NCBI GenBank assembly: GCA_020402865.1
Contig: JADBYT010000033.1
Location: 40,915-104,914, forward strand
Direction: 5' to 3'
Length of the DNA stretch: 64,000 nucleotides
From: Bacteroidota bacterium
Lineage (GTDB): Bacteria > Bacteroidota > Bacteroidia > Palsa-965
Numbering within the stretch: the first letter of the stretch is position 1; each line of letters starts with the position of its first letter. A program made the position numbers and the translations under genes. Of the stretch, positions 16,324 through 25,272 are shown piece after piece. The notes under the pieces are model-generated. The model was not told where the DNA came from, did no database searches, and saw only the letters and a list, made by a program, of their open reading frames with translations.

Positions 16324-16350
16324 AGAAGAAATAATTGCCGTGGTTATATA

Positions 16351-17976
16351 TTATCCAAGAAAGGGATAACGATAATCAACAGGAGGCACAAAGGTTTCTT
16401 TAATGGTACGGGGTGATACCCAGCGCAGCAGGTTTATCATTGCTCCTGCCTTGTCGTTTGTTCCCGAACCGCGGGCGCCGCCAAAAGGCTGTTGCCCCAC
16501 TACTGCTCCCGTAGGCTTATCATTGATGTAGAAATTACCCGCCGCATGTTCGAGCGTTTTGGTGGCCAGTTCAATGGCATAACGATCCTGCGCAATAATT
16601 GAACCGGTGAGCGCATAAATTGATGTTTTATCCACCAGTTTAAGCGTTTCTTCGAATTTGTGCTCATCATACACATAAATGGTAAGCACCGGTCCGAAAA
16701 GCTCCTCGCACATGGTTACGTACATCGGATCATCCACACGGAGTACGGTGGGCGCAATGTACCAGCCTTTTGATTTATCGTAAGTGCCGCCAGCCACAAT
16801 TTCCACGTTCGGATCGTTCTTGGCTGCATCAATAAACGATGCCAGCTTATCGAACGATTTCTCGTCGATTACGGCATTGATGAAATTTGAGAAATCTTCG
16901 GTGGGGCCCATCTTGAACGAAGCAAGATCGCGCTGCAAACCGGCTTTCACTTCGTCCCAGATATTTGACGGAATGTAGGCGCGGGAAGCTGCAGAACATT
17001 TTTGCCCCTGATATTCAAAAGCACCGCGTGAAAGTGCGGTGATTACTGCAGGCGCTTCGGCCGAACGATGCACCATTACAAAATCCTTACCGCCGGTTTC
17101 GCCCACAATGCGCGGGTACGATTTATAGCGGTGTATGTTTTGACCAATGGTTTTCCAGATGTCCTGAAACACACCCGTAGAACCGGTGAAGTGAATGCCG
17201 GCAAAATCGGGGTGTGCAAAAATAACATCCGCCGCATCCGGGCCTGAAGGATACACCAGATTGATTACACCGGCCGGCACGCCCGCGCGGATGAAAATTT
17301 CCATAAGCACATTGGCGGCATACACCTGTGTGTTGCTGGGCTTCCACACCACTACATTACCCATCAGGGCACATGAGCTGGGCAGGTTGCCGGCAATGGC
17401 GGTGAAGTTAAACGGTGTAAGCGCATAAATAAATCCTTCGAGCGGACGCCATTCCATGCGGTTCCACATGCCGGGCGCCGAGTGGGGCTGCTGGCGGTAA
17501 ATCTCGGTCATAAACTGCACGTTGAAGCGCAGGAAGTCGATGATTTCGCAGGCAGAGTCGATTTCGGCCTGGAAAGCGTTTTTCGACTGGCCGAGCATGG
17601 TGGCGGCATTGAGTTTGGCGCGGTACGGGCCGGCAATCAGATCGGCAGCTTTCAGGAAAATGCTGGCGCGGTGTTCCCAGCTCAGGTTCACCCATTTTTC
17701 GCGTGCGGCAAGTGCCGCATCAATTGCCTGCTGCACATGCGTTTTATCGCTCTTGTGAAAATGCCCGAGTGTATGCTTGTGATCGTGCGGCGGGGCAAGA
17801 CGGCTGAGATTGCCGCTGCGCACTTCATGTCCGCCAATGTACATGGGAATATCCAGTTCCTGACTGCGCAGGGTAGCCAGCATTTGCTGCAATTCGGCAC
17901 GTTCGGCGCTGCCGGGGGCATAACTTTTCACCGGTTCGTTTACCGGCTGAGGTACATTAAAAAATCCTGTTGCCAT
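16351..17976 (-). CDS. pruA: L-glutamate gamma-semialdehyde (1-pyrroline-5-carboxylate) dehydrogenase
   Basis: A 541-residue NAD-dependent aldehyde dehydrogenase that makes glutamate in proline breakdown. The catalytic Cys is C327 (GQKCSAASRAY) and the general base E293 (VGETGGKDF). The stretches MGNVVVWKPSNTQ and GQQPFGGARGSGTNDKAG are typical of the eukaryote-like PruA group, single-domain and without the proline dehydrogenase of PutA. Third gene of an apparent unit pyrE, SRPBCC gene, pruA (gaps 15 and 32 nt). A terminator follows. Confidence 0.95.
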   Translation of the reverse strand: MATGFFNVPQPVNEPVKSYAPGSAERAELQQMLATLRSQELDIPMYIGGHEVRSGNLSRLAPPHDHKHTLGHFHKSDKTHVQQAIDAALAAREKWVNLSWEHRASIFLKAADLIAGPYRAKLNAATMLGQSKNAFQAEIDSACEIIDFLRFNVQFMTEIYRQQPHSAPGMWNRMEWRPLEGFIYALTPFNFTAIAGNLPSSCALMGNVVVWKPSNTQVYAANVLMEIFIRAGVPAGVINLVYPSGPDAADVIFAHPDFAGIHFTGSTGVFQDIWKTIGQNIHRYKSYPRIVGETGGKDFVMVHRSAEAPAVITALSRGAFEYQGQKCSAASRAYIPSNIWDEVKAGLQRDLASFKMGPTEDFSNFINAVIDEKSFDKLASFIDAAKNDPNVEIVAGGTYDKSKGWYIAPTVLRVDDPMYVTMCEELFGPVLTIYVYDEHKFEETLKLVDKTSIYALTGSIIAQDRYAIELATKTLEHAAGNFYINDKPTGAVVGQQPFGGARGSGTNDKAGAMINLLRWVSPRTIKETFVPPVDYRYPFLG

Positions 17977-18008
17977 GTGTGGTGTGTGAATGTGTGTGAA
18001 GCAATCGG

Positions 18009-18413
18009 TTAAGGCAGATCTTTCAGCTTACCGATGAGCATATTGAAAAAGTTGCGCAGCGGCGGCTCCACCATGGGGCGCAGAAACGGATTAATATCGG
18101 CCTGAAACAAAAGCTTGCCGGTACTTCCGCTGCCCGTGGCTGCCGCAGCAATGTGAATATCGAGTGTAAAGGAGAATGGGATTTTACCTCCGTCGGAAAC
18201 CAGATTAATGAGGCTGTGCGGTGTGCTCGAAGCAATGCGCATACCCACCGTGGCCATACCGCCCAAAGTAAACGAACAGGTTTCGTTGGTTGATTTCCAG
18301 TTGGTAACCTGCGACGGCATCAGCTTTTCGAGGTTATTGAGATTGGTGAGGAAGGCAAATACTTCTTCCTGCGACTTTGCTGTGGTAACGGTTTCGGTTT
18401 CGATGCGCGTCAT
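18009..18413 (-). CDS. SRPBCC (START-like) domain protein
   Basis: A 134-residue protein of the helix-grip fold. The family signature is the opening EETVTTAKSQEEVFAFLTNLNNLEKLMPSQV, followed by alternating strands and a C-terminal long helix (PLRNFFNMLIGKLKDL). These domains bind hydrophobic ligands; no ligand can be inferred. It lies between pyrE and pruA on the same strand. Confidence 0.8.
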   Translation of the reverse strand: MTRIETETVTTAKSQEEVFAFLTNLNNLEKLMPSQVTNWKSTNETCSFTLGGMATVGMRIASSTPHSLINLVSDGGKIPFSFTLDIHIAAAATGSGSTGKLLFQADINPFLRPMVEPPLRNFFNMLIGKLKDLP

Positions 18414-18428
18414 AAAGCGGTATATGTA

Positions 18429-19070
18429 TTATACTCCCCACCCCGAGGGATTTTTCCTCCAGGCTTCGAGTGTTTCGAGATCTTGTTCGGTAATATAATT
18501 ATCGTGTAATGCCTGTCGGATGAGCGAAGGGTAATTGCTCAGCGTAATGAGTTCGACACCTGCTGCAGCAAAATTCTTTTCGGCATCCGGAAACCCGTAG
18601 GTGAAAATAGCCGCCATGCCTTTTACTTCGCAGCCTGCATCGCGAAGGGCTTCTACAGCTTTAAGGCTGCTGCCGCCAGTAGAAATCAGGTCTTCAATAA
18701 CCACCACCGATTGTCCGGAGGCAATTTCGCCCTCAATCATGTTGCCCAGTCCGTGCTTTTTGGGCTCAGGACGCACATATACAAAAGGCAGCCCCATTTC
18801 TTCGGCCACCAGTGCACCCTGTGCAATGGCTCCGGTGGCAACACCGGCAATTACATCGGGACGGGGAAAATGCGCGTGGATAAGCTGAACAAACTGCTGA
18901 CGTATAAAAGTACGTACTTTGGGGTACGAGAGCGTTTTACGGTTATCGCAGTAAATAGGCGATTTCCAGCCAGAGGCCCAGGTAAAGGGTTGTGCAGGCT
19001 GAAGCTTAATTGCTTTAATTTGTAGGAGAAATTCCGCAACTTTAGAAGCGGTCTCGGTGTTCGTGACCAT
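18429..19070 (-). CDS. pyrE: Orotate phosphoribosyltransferase
   Basis: A 213-residue enzyme that joins orotate to PRPP to form OMP in pyrimidine synthesis. The PRPP-binding motif is VVVIEDLISTGGSS, and the SGWKSPIYCDNR and VRPEPKKHG segments are characteristic. The start at 19070 (MVTNTETASKV) is chosen because it matches the usual length and leaves room for the divergent Nudix gene; in-frame ATGs at 19112 and 19094 would run into it. Only 7 bp separate the two divergent starts. Confidence 0.95.
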   Translation of the reverse strand: MVTNTETASKVAEFLLQIKAIKLQPAQPFTWASGWKSPIYCDNRKTLSYPKVRTFIRQQFVQLIHAHFPRPDVIAGVATGAIAQGALVAEEMGLPFVYVRPEPKKHGLGNMIEGEIASGQSVVVIEDLISTGGSSLKAVEALRDAGCEVKGMAAIFTYGFPDAEKNFAAAGVELITLSNYPSLIRQALHDNYITEQDLETLEAWRKNPSGWGV

Positions 19071-19077
19071 GCTGCAA

Positions 19078-19686
19078 ATGTATAAAGTTTTCATCAACAA
19101 CCGTCCGCTCATACTTGCTCAGGCGCCCTTTGTTGGCAGCTACAAACAAGGCATGCTTTACATACGCTATGATGCGCCGGCGCTTTTACGTGAAATCATC
19201 CTTCAGGCCCACGCATCGGGCGAAAATTTTCCGGAGGTACTGCTTGTTCACGGAAATGTGAATACGCTGCTTGCCGATTTTGAAAACTCCTGTACAGTTA
19301 TTGAAGCAGCAGGTGGCAGGGTGTTGAATAAAAAAGGCCACACGCTGATGATTTTTCGCAGCGGCAGGTGGGATCTGCCCAAAGGTAAAATAGACCCCGG
19401 CGAAACACCTGAACAGGCAGCCCTGCGCGAAGTGGAAGAAGAATGCGGTATTTCGGGACTGCAGATTGAAAAACAGCTTCAAACTACCTGGCATACCTAC
19501 ATGCATGGCAACGAACCCATTATAAAAAAAACATACTGGTATCTGATGCATTGCACGGATACACGCAAACTCGTGCCGCAACTGGAGGAAGGAATTACGC
19601 AGGCCGAGTGGCTTGATGATGTAGGCCTTTATCAGGCCATGAAAAACACCTACCGTTCGGTGACCGAAATTATTGGTCAGCCCTGA
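19078..19686 (+). CDS. Nudix hydrolase
   Basis: A 202-residue protein. The Nudix box is complete: GKIDPGETPEQAALREVEEE followed by CGI, giving G-x5-E-x7-R-E-x2-E-E-x-G. The N-terminal ~65 residues are an extra domain often seen in Bacteroidota Nudix proteins next to pyrE. Substrate, a nucleoside diphosphate derivative, is unknown. The start at 19078 is chosen (MYKVFINNRP); earlier in-frame ATGs at 19057 and 19069 would overlap pyrE. Confidence 0.88.
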   Translation: MYKVFINNRPLILAQAPFVGSYKQGMLYIRYDAPALLREIILQAHASGENFPEVLLVHGNVNTLLADFENSCTVIEAAGGRVLNKKGHTLMIFRSGRWDLPKGKIDPGETPEQAALREVEEECGISGLQIEKQLQTTWHTYMHGNEPIIKKTYWYLMHCTDTRKLVPQLEEGITQAEWLDDVGLYQAMKNTYRSVTEIIGQP

Positions 19687-19749
19687 TGCCATTGAAACCC
19701 GCATGCCCTGCCCTGCGTTACAGTGACACTGCCTTAACCAACCCGCGCT

Positions 19750-21393
19750 ATGATTACACGCCCTGACCTGCATCAGGCTCTTTCGGCACTGCGAAGCCGG
19801 ATTTTTTTCACCGCCTATCCTGAACATCCCGGCGCTTATGCCGAAACCGAAAAAAGTCTGGGGCTTGCCGCTTTCGAACAACATCTGAATAAACCGTTTG
19901 CAGATTTGCTTCAACCCGGCACACTGCAATGGGCGGGCGAAGAACGTTCGCCCTGGACCATGCAGCCACTAGGTATTACCTACCCGGTTTTTGATGCCGG
20001 GGCACTGTTGTTGCGCGCCCGAACGGCCCGGCACAGCCTGAGCGACCTTACGCCCGAAAAGCGGGCATCCATACTTATTGATGCACTCGAACTTATGCGA
20101 GCCCGTTTTTTCGAACTGGCTTTTGCCACGCAGCACACTTCGGGCCAATCGTTTATGATGGCTTTTCAGGCTTCGGGCCCGCACACTGCCGACCGCGCGC
20201 TGGAGGCACTGGCATCGGCTTACGAGGCTATTACTTACTTCCCGGCCAGTGTGTGGTGGGAAAAACCGTTGGGTAAAACCAGTGTAAAACTCGAAAAAAC
20301 CTACAAAGCCGTGGGGCGAGGCATTGCGCTGAGCATAGGCTGCTCCACTTTTCCGACGTGGAATTCGCTGCCGGGCATTTTTGCCAACCTCATGTGCGGC
20401 AACCCCGTTATCTGGAAACCACATCCGGGTGCTGTTTTGCCTGCGGCTATTGCGGCAAGCTGCATTCAGGACGCTTTTGCCGCCGCAGGTTCCGATGCGA
20501 TGGCCTTGCAGCTTGCTCCCGATACCGCTGCCGAGCCGTTGGCTTTTTTACTGGCACAACATCCCCTTGTGCAGATAATCGACTACACCGGCGGCAGCAG
20601 TTTTGGACAAACGCTCGAAAGTTTGCCCGGCAAAACCGTGTTTACCGAAAAAGCCGGTGTAAACAGCGTGCTCATCGAATCAGTGAAAAACCTCGATGAG
20701 GTGCTTCAAAACCTTGCATTTTCAGTGTGCCTGTACTCCGGACAGATGTGTACGGCGCCGCAAAACTTCTTTGTTCCTGCTCAGGGTGTGTGGGATGGCG
20801 AAAAACACATTCCGGCCAGCGAGGTAGCCACACGCCTTGCCGACGCCATAAAAGCACTTACCGAAAATCCGAAAACCGGTGCCGGCACCCTTGCCACGTT
20901 GCAAAACGAACGCACACTCCAACGTGTAGCCAATTCATCCAATCTCGGCGCCGAGGTGCTGCTTCCCTCCGCCTCCGTTGCCCAGCCCGATTTTCCGCAG
21001 GCACTCAGCATTTCGCCGGTGCTGTTGAAAACAACAGCTTCGGAAGAAGCGATATATGCTTCCGAACTGTTCGGGCCCATCAGCATTGTGGTGGTAACTA
21101 CCGATCGCGACGAAGCCCTGCAACTGATTACCCAGCTAGCCCGCAAGCAGGGTGCCATTACCTGTGCGCTTTATACTACCGATGCCGCCTTCGAGAAAAA
21201 AGCCCTTCTGCATCTCGAATCGGCTTTTGTACAGGTTTCGGTAAACCTCACCGGCCACATCTGGGTAAACCAGCACGCCGCTTTTTCCGACTTACACGTT
21301 ACCGGCGGCAACCCTGCCGGAAACGCCACCTTCAGCAATCCTGATTTTGTAAACCGGCGCTTTGTGTGGCTTAGTCACCGCAAAGCCGTGTAA
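19750..21393 (+). CDS. paaN: Phenylacetate degradation aldehyde dehydrogenase PaaN
   Basis: A 547-residue protein of the PaaN group, an aldehyde-dehydrogenase-fold enzyme linked to ring opening or semialdehyde oxidation in the phenylacetyl-CoA pathway. The catalytic Cys is C334 (SGQMCTAPQNF) and the base E300 (VFTEKAG). EERSPWTMQPLGITYPV near residue 65-80 is characteristic of the group. It lacks the hydratase domain of Escherichia coli PaaZ. It stands 5.4 kb from paaABCD, behind a Nudix gene. Confidence 0.88.
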   Translation: MITRPDLHQALSALRSRIFFTAYPEHPGAYAETEKSLGLAAFEQHLNKPFADLLQPGTLQWAGEERSPWTMQPLGITYPVFDAGALLLRARTARHSLSDLTPEKRASILIDALELMRARFFELAFATQHTSGQSFMMAFQASGPHTADRALEALASAYEAITYFPASVWWEKPLGKTSVKLEKTYKAVGRGIALSIGCSTFPTWNSLPGIFANLMCGNPVIWKPHPGAVLPAAIAASCIQDAFAAAGSDAMALQLAPDTAAEPLAFLLAQHPLVQIIDYTGGSSFGQTLESLPGKTVFTEKAGVNSVLIESVKNLDEVLQNLAFSVCLYSGQMCTAPQNFFVPAQGVWDGEKHIPASEVATRLADAIKALTENPKTGAGTLATLQNERTLQRVANSSNLGAEVLLPSASVAQPDFPQALSISPVLLKTTASEEAIYASELFGPISIVVVTTDRDEALQLITQLARKQGAITCALYTTDAAFEKKALLHLESAFVQVSVNLTGHIWVNQHAAFSDLHVTGGNPAGNATFSNPDFVNRRFVWLSHRKAV

Positions 21394-21398
21394 ACACC

Positions 21399-21433
21399 AA
21401 AAGAAAGGCGACCGCAAGGGTCGCCTTTCTTTT
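21399..21433 (+). terminator. Terminator of paaN
   Basis: AAAAGAAAGGCGACC-gcaag-GGTCGCCTTTCTTTT, 5 nt beyond the paaN stop. The arms are symmetric, so it may also serve the convergent gene ending at 21454. Confidence 0.9.
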
Positions 21434-21453
21434 CATCATATAATCAAAGTTGT

Positions 21454-21924
21454 TTACTGAGCCTGTGAGCTGTAGTTTTTCTCGCCGGTGAGTACACCGT
21501 TTTCATCCCACATTTTCCAGATACCGGTTTTTGCACCGTTGGCATAATGCATTTCGGTACGAAGTTTTCCGTTTGAATCCCAAACCAGCCAGCGGCCATT
21601 TTTTGCGCCCATCAGATAACTGGCTTCACCTGTTTTGAGTCCACCCTCGTTCCAGCTTTCCCAAATACCATGGCGAAGTCCGTTTACATAATTTCCGGCC
21701 TCCATGCGTGAACCTGAGTGATGGAAATACACGGCTGTGCCTTCCATTTTACCAAGCACCACTTCAGCGGTAAATTTCTTTTGTCCGTTTTCATAAAACT
21801 CGGTCACCGTACCGGTGTACAACTTACCGTCGGCCGAGGTGTAAAGTCCGTTTACCAGATTAATCTGCTGCGCGTTAAGCGCCAGGGAAGCTACAAAGGC
21901 AAAAACAAGAAATAAGGTTTTCAT
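21454..21924 (-). CDS. Secreted YwqK/MORN-variant repeat protein
   Basis: A 156-residue protein with a signal peptide (MKTLFLVFAFVASLALNAQ). Several MORN-variant repeats follow (FYENGQKKFTAEV, NGLRHGIWESWNEGG, NGRWLVWDSNGKL, KTGIWKMWDENGVL). In databases this repeat is labelled a YwqK family antitoxin; that label is not evidence of toxin neutralisation here, and no toxin neighbour is seen. Likely a periplasmic or surface structural protein. Confidence 0.8.
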   Translation of the reverse strand: MKTLFLVFAFVASLALNAQQINLVNGLYTSADGKLYTGTVTEFYENGQKKFTAEVVLGKMEGTAVYFHHSGSRMEAGNYVNGLRHGIWESWNEGGLKTGEASYLMGAKNGRWLVWDSNGKLRTEMHYANGAKTGIWKMWDENGVLTGEKNYSSQAQ

Positions 21925-22053
21925 AGCGGTGCTCCTTTCGTTGGATAATTGTTCACTATCAAAAGTAGATCAACCGGCTACATTCGCATCATCATTTCAT
22001 AACATTGAATTTACAAACAGATAAGACCATGATTATCAGTGCAATAAAATTGA

Positions 22054-22089
22054 AAAATCCTCCGAAAAAATAACTTTCCGGAGGATTTG
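22054..22089 (-). terminator. Terminator of the 22108-22446 gene
   Basis: AAATCCTCCG (22055-22064) pairs with CGGAGGATTT (22079-22088), 20 nt beyond the stop on the minus strand. Confidence 0.75.
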
Positions 22090-22107
22090 TAAACTTTTCG
22101 TTAAGAA

Positions 22108-22446
22108 TCAGCGGCCTTGAAGCTGTATGGTAAGAGCCTCCTGCTGGAAAGAAGATGTTTCGTTAGCGTTTACGTTCACGGACACATTTTTTACTTCGTA
22201 GAACTGGCTGTGAAACTCAAGCACAACTTCACCTTCGGGTAAATCAGCCAGCGTAAACCGGCCTTCCAGATCGGTAAAGATAACCTGCGACGAACCTTTG
22301 ATGTGAATTTCCACACCGGCAAGTGTTTCACCGGTGGCGGCATCTGAAACTGTACCACTGAGAAATACGGGCTGCGTGCCGGGCACAGTAGCCGAAACCA
22401 GAACGGCCTGAAGAGTAAAGAAGAATATAAACAGGTATTTTTTCAT
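22108..22446 (-). CDS. Secreted carboxypeptidase-regulatory-like domain protein
   Basis: A 112-residue exported protein: signal peptide to about residue 19, then a single beta-sandwich of the CarboxypepD_reg type (LSGTVSDAATGETLAGVEI, FTDLEGRFTLADLPEGEVVLEF). The same domain forms the N-terminus of TonB receptors; here it stands alone with no barrel. Function unknown. A -7 box TAGTTTTG (22463-22470) lies just upstream, the same octamer as in the receptor promoter at 3437. Confidence 0.8.
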   Translation of the reverse strand: MKKYLFIFFFTLQAVLVSATVPGTQPVFLSGTVSDAATGETLAGVEIHIKGSSQVIFTDLEGRFTLADLPEGEVVLEFHSQFYEVKNVSVNVNANETSSFQQEALTIQLQGR

Positions 22447-22462
22447 TGGCTGAATGCTGATG

Positions 22463-22470
22463 CAAAACTA
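22463..22470 (-). promoter_or_regulatory. -7 promoter element
   Basis: TAGTTTTG on the minus strand matches TAnnTTTG, 16 nt before the start of the secreted domain gene. Confidence 0.55.
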
Positions 22471-22546
22471 TCTTAACCCGGTGAAAAAGCAGGTTTATGA
22501 ATAATGATGCTTATATGATGTTTATGTTAACACACTTCTGAATGCG

Positions 22547-24682
22547 ATGGCCGGAAAAGGCGTACCTTCGGAGGCGAAAAGATTATCTGAACCGATGGCG
22601 GGATCTATTACGGAAACAAAAGGAAAAACAGGCGCCGTTCCTGTTACTGTTTCGCTTGAAGCGTATGAACTGATGTGTACTGCCGTGGCTATGGCTGAAA
22701 TTTATGAAGCCAACCGCGAAGTCACTTCCAAATATGTGCATGCTACCTCACGCGGCCACGAAGCCATACAGCTGGCGCTGGGGCTGCAGCTGTTGCCGCA
22801 GGATTTTCTCTCCGCGTATTACCGCGACGACAGCATTCTGCTCGGCATTGGCATTACACCATACGAACTCATGCTGCAGCTCATGGCCAAGCGCGACGAT
22901 CCGTTTTCGGGCGGGCGTACGTATTACAGCCACCCGAGTTTGCGCCGCGATAACATGCCCAAAATACCTATGCAAAGCTCGGCCACGGGCATGCAGGCCA
23001 TTCCGAGCACCGGTGTGGCTATGGGTTTAAAATACCTCGAACAGCAAAAACTGGCGGCCGACTTTGGCGATAAACTTCCCATAATGGCCTGTTCGCTGGG
23101 CGATGCCTGCATTACCGAAGGCGAAGTGGCCGAAGCCTTTCAGATGGCTGTGCTTAAAAAGCTGCCCATTCTTTATCTCGTGCAGGACAATGAATGGGAC
23201 ATTTCGGCCACCGCGAAAGAAATCCGTGCGCAGGATGCCAGCGAATATGCCAAAGGCTTCAAAGGCCTTGAAACGCGCACCATTGACGGTACCGACTTTT
23301 TCCGCAGCTATGAAACCCTGCGTGAAGTAATTGGTCTGATACGCAAGGAACGCCGTCCGTTTCTGGTACATGCCAAAGTGCCGCTGCTCAACCACCACAC
23401 TTCGGGTGTGCGTAAAGAGTGGTATCGCGACGATCTGGAAGAAGCCGCCAAGCGCGATCCGTTTCCGCGTTTGCGCAACCAGTTGCTGGTAAACGGCATC
23501 GACAGCAAAGAACTTGAAGCCATTGAAGCCCGCGCCAAAGAACGCGTGGCTGCCGATTATGCCAAAGCCCTTCAGGCCGAAGATCCGCGCCCGGAAGACC
23601 TGTTTACACATGATTTTGCGCCCACGCCTGTAACGGAAGAGCGCGGTGTGCGCGAGCCCGCAGGTAAAGAGAAAACTGTAATGGTGGACTCGGCCCTGTT
23701 TGCCGTGCAGGAAATTATGGCCAAACATCCCGAAGCCCTGCTCTACGGCCAGGATGTGGGCGGCCGGCTTGGCGGCGTGTTCCGCGAAGCCGCTACACTG
23801 GCTCAGAAATTTGGCGACAACCGTGTATTTAACACGCCCATTCAGGAAGCCTTTATCATTGGCAGCACGGTGGGCATGTCGGCTGCAGGCTGCAAACCCA
23901 TTGTGGAAGTACAGTTTGCCGATTACATCTGGCCGGGCCTGAATCAGCTTTTCACCGAGGTGAGCCGCTCGTGTTACCTTTCCGACGGCAAATGGCCGGT
24001 AAGTTGTGTAATCCGTGTGCCTATTGGCGCCTACGGAAGCGGTGGCCCCTACCACTCTTCAAGCGTTGAATCCGTGCTGGCCAATATCCGCGGCATCAAA
24101 ATCGCGTATCCTTCTACCGGTGCCGATTTGAAAGGCCTGATGAAAGCAGCTTACTACGATCCGAATCCCGTTGTGATGCTGGAACACAAAGGTCTTTACT
24201 GGTCGAAAATAAAAGGCACCGAAGATGCAAAAACCATTGAGCCGGATGAAGAGTACATCATCCCCTTTGGCAAAGCCCGCATGGTGCAGGAAGCGCCGGT
24301 GCAGAAAGACGCTACAACCGTTACGGTAATTACCTACGGTATGGGCGTGTACTGGACCAAAAACGCGGCAAAAGCCTTTGGGAACCGGGTAGAAATTGTG
24401 GATCTGCGTACAATTGTACCGCTCGATGAAGAAACTGTATTTGCATCGGTACGCAAGCACAGCCGCTGTCTGGTAGTTACCGAGGAGCCCGCCAACAATG
24501 GTTTTGGACAGGCGCTTACCGGCCGTATTCAGCGTGCATGCTTTGAGGCACTTGACGCCCCGGTTGAACTGATTGGTGCGGAGAATCTTCCGGCTATTCC
24601 GCTCAACTCCACACTCGAAGCAACCATGCTGCCCAATGCCGATAAGGTGGCGGCTGCACTGGAGCGTTTGCTGAATTATTGA
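22547..24682 (+). CDS. Branched-chain 2-oxoacid dehydrogenase E1, alpha-beta fusion
   Basis: A 711-residue fusion of the E1 alpha and beta subunits, which are separate proteins in many bacteria. The alpha half has the thiamine diphosphate motif from GDA (185-187) to DN (214-215), with SRGHEAIQLALG and YYRDDS upstream. The beta half begins near residue 375 (TVMVDSALFAVQEIMAKHP) with TPIQEAFIIG, VEVQFADYIWPG and the C-terminal VVTEEPANNGFGQ. Expected to decarboxylate 2-oxoisovalerate-like acids for branched fatty acids or amino acid breakdown. E2 and E3 are not in the window. Confidence 0.9.
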   Translation: MAGKGVPSEAKRLSEPMAGSITETKGKTGAVPVTVSLEAYELMCTAVAMAEIYEANREVTSKYVHATSRGHEAIQLALGLQLLPQDFLSAYYRDDSILLGIGITPYELMLQLMAKRDDPFSGGRTYYSHPSLRRDNMPKIPMQSSATGMQAIPSTGVAMGLKYLEQQKLAADFGDKLPIMACSLGDACITEGEVAEAFQMAVLKKLPILYLVQDNEWDISATAKEIRAQDASEYAKGFKGLETRTIDGTDFFRSYETLREVIGLIRKERRPFLVHAKVPLLNHHTSGVRKEWYRDDLEEAAKRDPFPRLRNQLLVNGIDSKELEAIEARAKERVAADYAKALQAEDPRPEDLFTHDFAPTPVTEERGVREPAGKEKTVMVDSALFAVQEIMAKHPEALLYGQDVGGRLGGVFREAATLAQKFGDNRVFNTPIQEAFIIGSTVGMSAAGCKPIVEVQFADYIWPGLNQLFTEVSRSCYLSDGKWPVSCVIRVPIGAYGSGGPYHSSSVESVLANIRGIKIAYPSTGADLKGLMKAAYYDPNPVVMLEHKGLYWSKIKGTEDAKTIEPDEEYIIPFGKARMVQEAPVQKDATTVTVITYGMGVYWTKNAAKAFGNRVEIVDLRTIVPLDEETVFASVRKHSRCLVVTEEPANNGFGQALTGRIQRACFEALDAPVELIGAENLPAIPLNSTLEATMLPNADKVAAALERLLNY

Positions 24683-24684
24683 CT

Positions 24685-25185
24685 ATGATAAGGCCCGGAA
24701 CAGGTGCTAAAATTGGTCTGATAATCGGGCTTATTGCCGCACCCATTATTCTCTACAACCGCTACCGCGTACCGCCCGACATTGCATTCGGCAATCTCAC
24801 ACTGCATACAGCGGCGGGTAAGCCCGCATCACTCAACGAATATGCAGGCAAAGTGGTAGTGCTCAACTTCTGGGCATCGTGGTGCGCCGACTGTTTACGG
24901 GAAATGCCTTCGATGGCAGATGCGCAGCAACAGCTGGCCGGCGAAAATGTAGCCTTTGTGTGCATTACCGACGAAACCGACGAACGCCTGCAACGCTTTC
25001 TAAGCTCACACAATTACCCGTTTGTGTTTTTACGCAGCGCACAAACACATAAAAGCAACGGCATTCACGCACTGCCCTGCACCTACATAATTGACCGTAC
25101 CGGCAAAGTAGCCTACAGTGTAATGGGTTCCACCGCCTGGAACGAGCCGGACCAGATAAACCGCATTCGCGCACTGGCCCGCTAA
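24685..25185 (+). CDS. Membrane-anchored TlpA-like thioredoxin
   Basis: A 166-residue protein with one N-terminal transmembrane segment (about 8-25) and a thioredoxin domain with the active site WCADC (C67, C70) in NFWASWCADCLREMP and the cis-Pro loop LPCTYIID. It should act in the periplasm as a disulfide reductase. The start at 24685, 2 nt after the E1 stop, is the first ATG; a TTG two codons earlier would overlap the stop. Probably co-transcribed with E1, though no functional link is obvious. Confidence 0.88.
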   Translation: MIRPGTGAKIGLIIGLIAAPIILYNRYRVPPDIAFGNLTLHTAAGKPASLNEYAGKVVVLNFWASWCADCLREMPSMADAQQQLAGENVAFVCITDETDERLQRFLSSHNYPFVFLRSAQTHKSNGIHALPCTYIIDRTGKVAYSVMGSTAWNEPDQINRIRALAR

Positions 25186-25272
25186 CACAGCCCTATGGCC
25201 GCTTAACACAACTTAACGATCTTCCGGCGCGGTTTTTGCGTAAATTCGTCTGTTACATCCTCTTTAATACAT

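Noticed and set aside
21454..21924. Reading the YwqK-repeat gene as half of a toxin-antitoxin system
   Set aside because: The label comes from databases. The protein is secreted, has MORN-like repeats and no toxin neighbour, and the same holds for 53805-54539.
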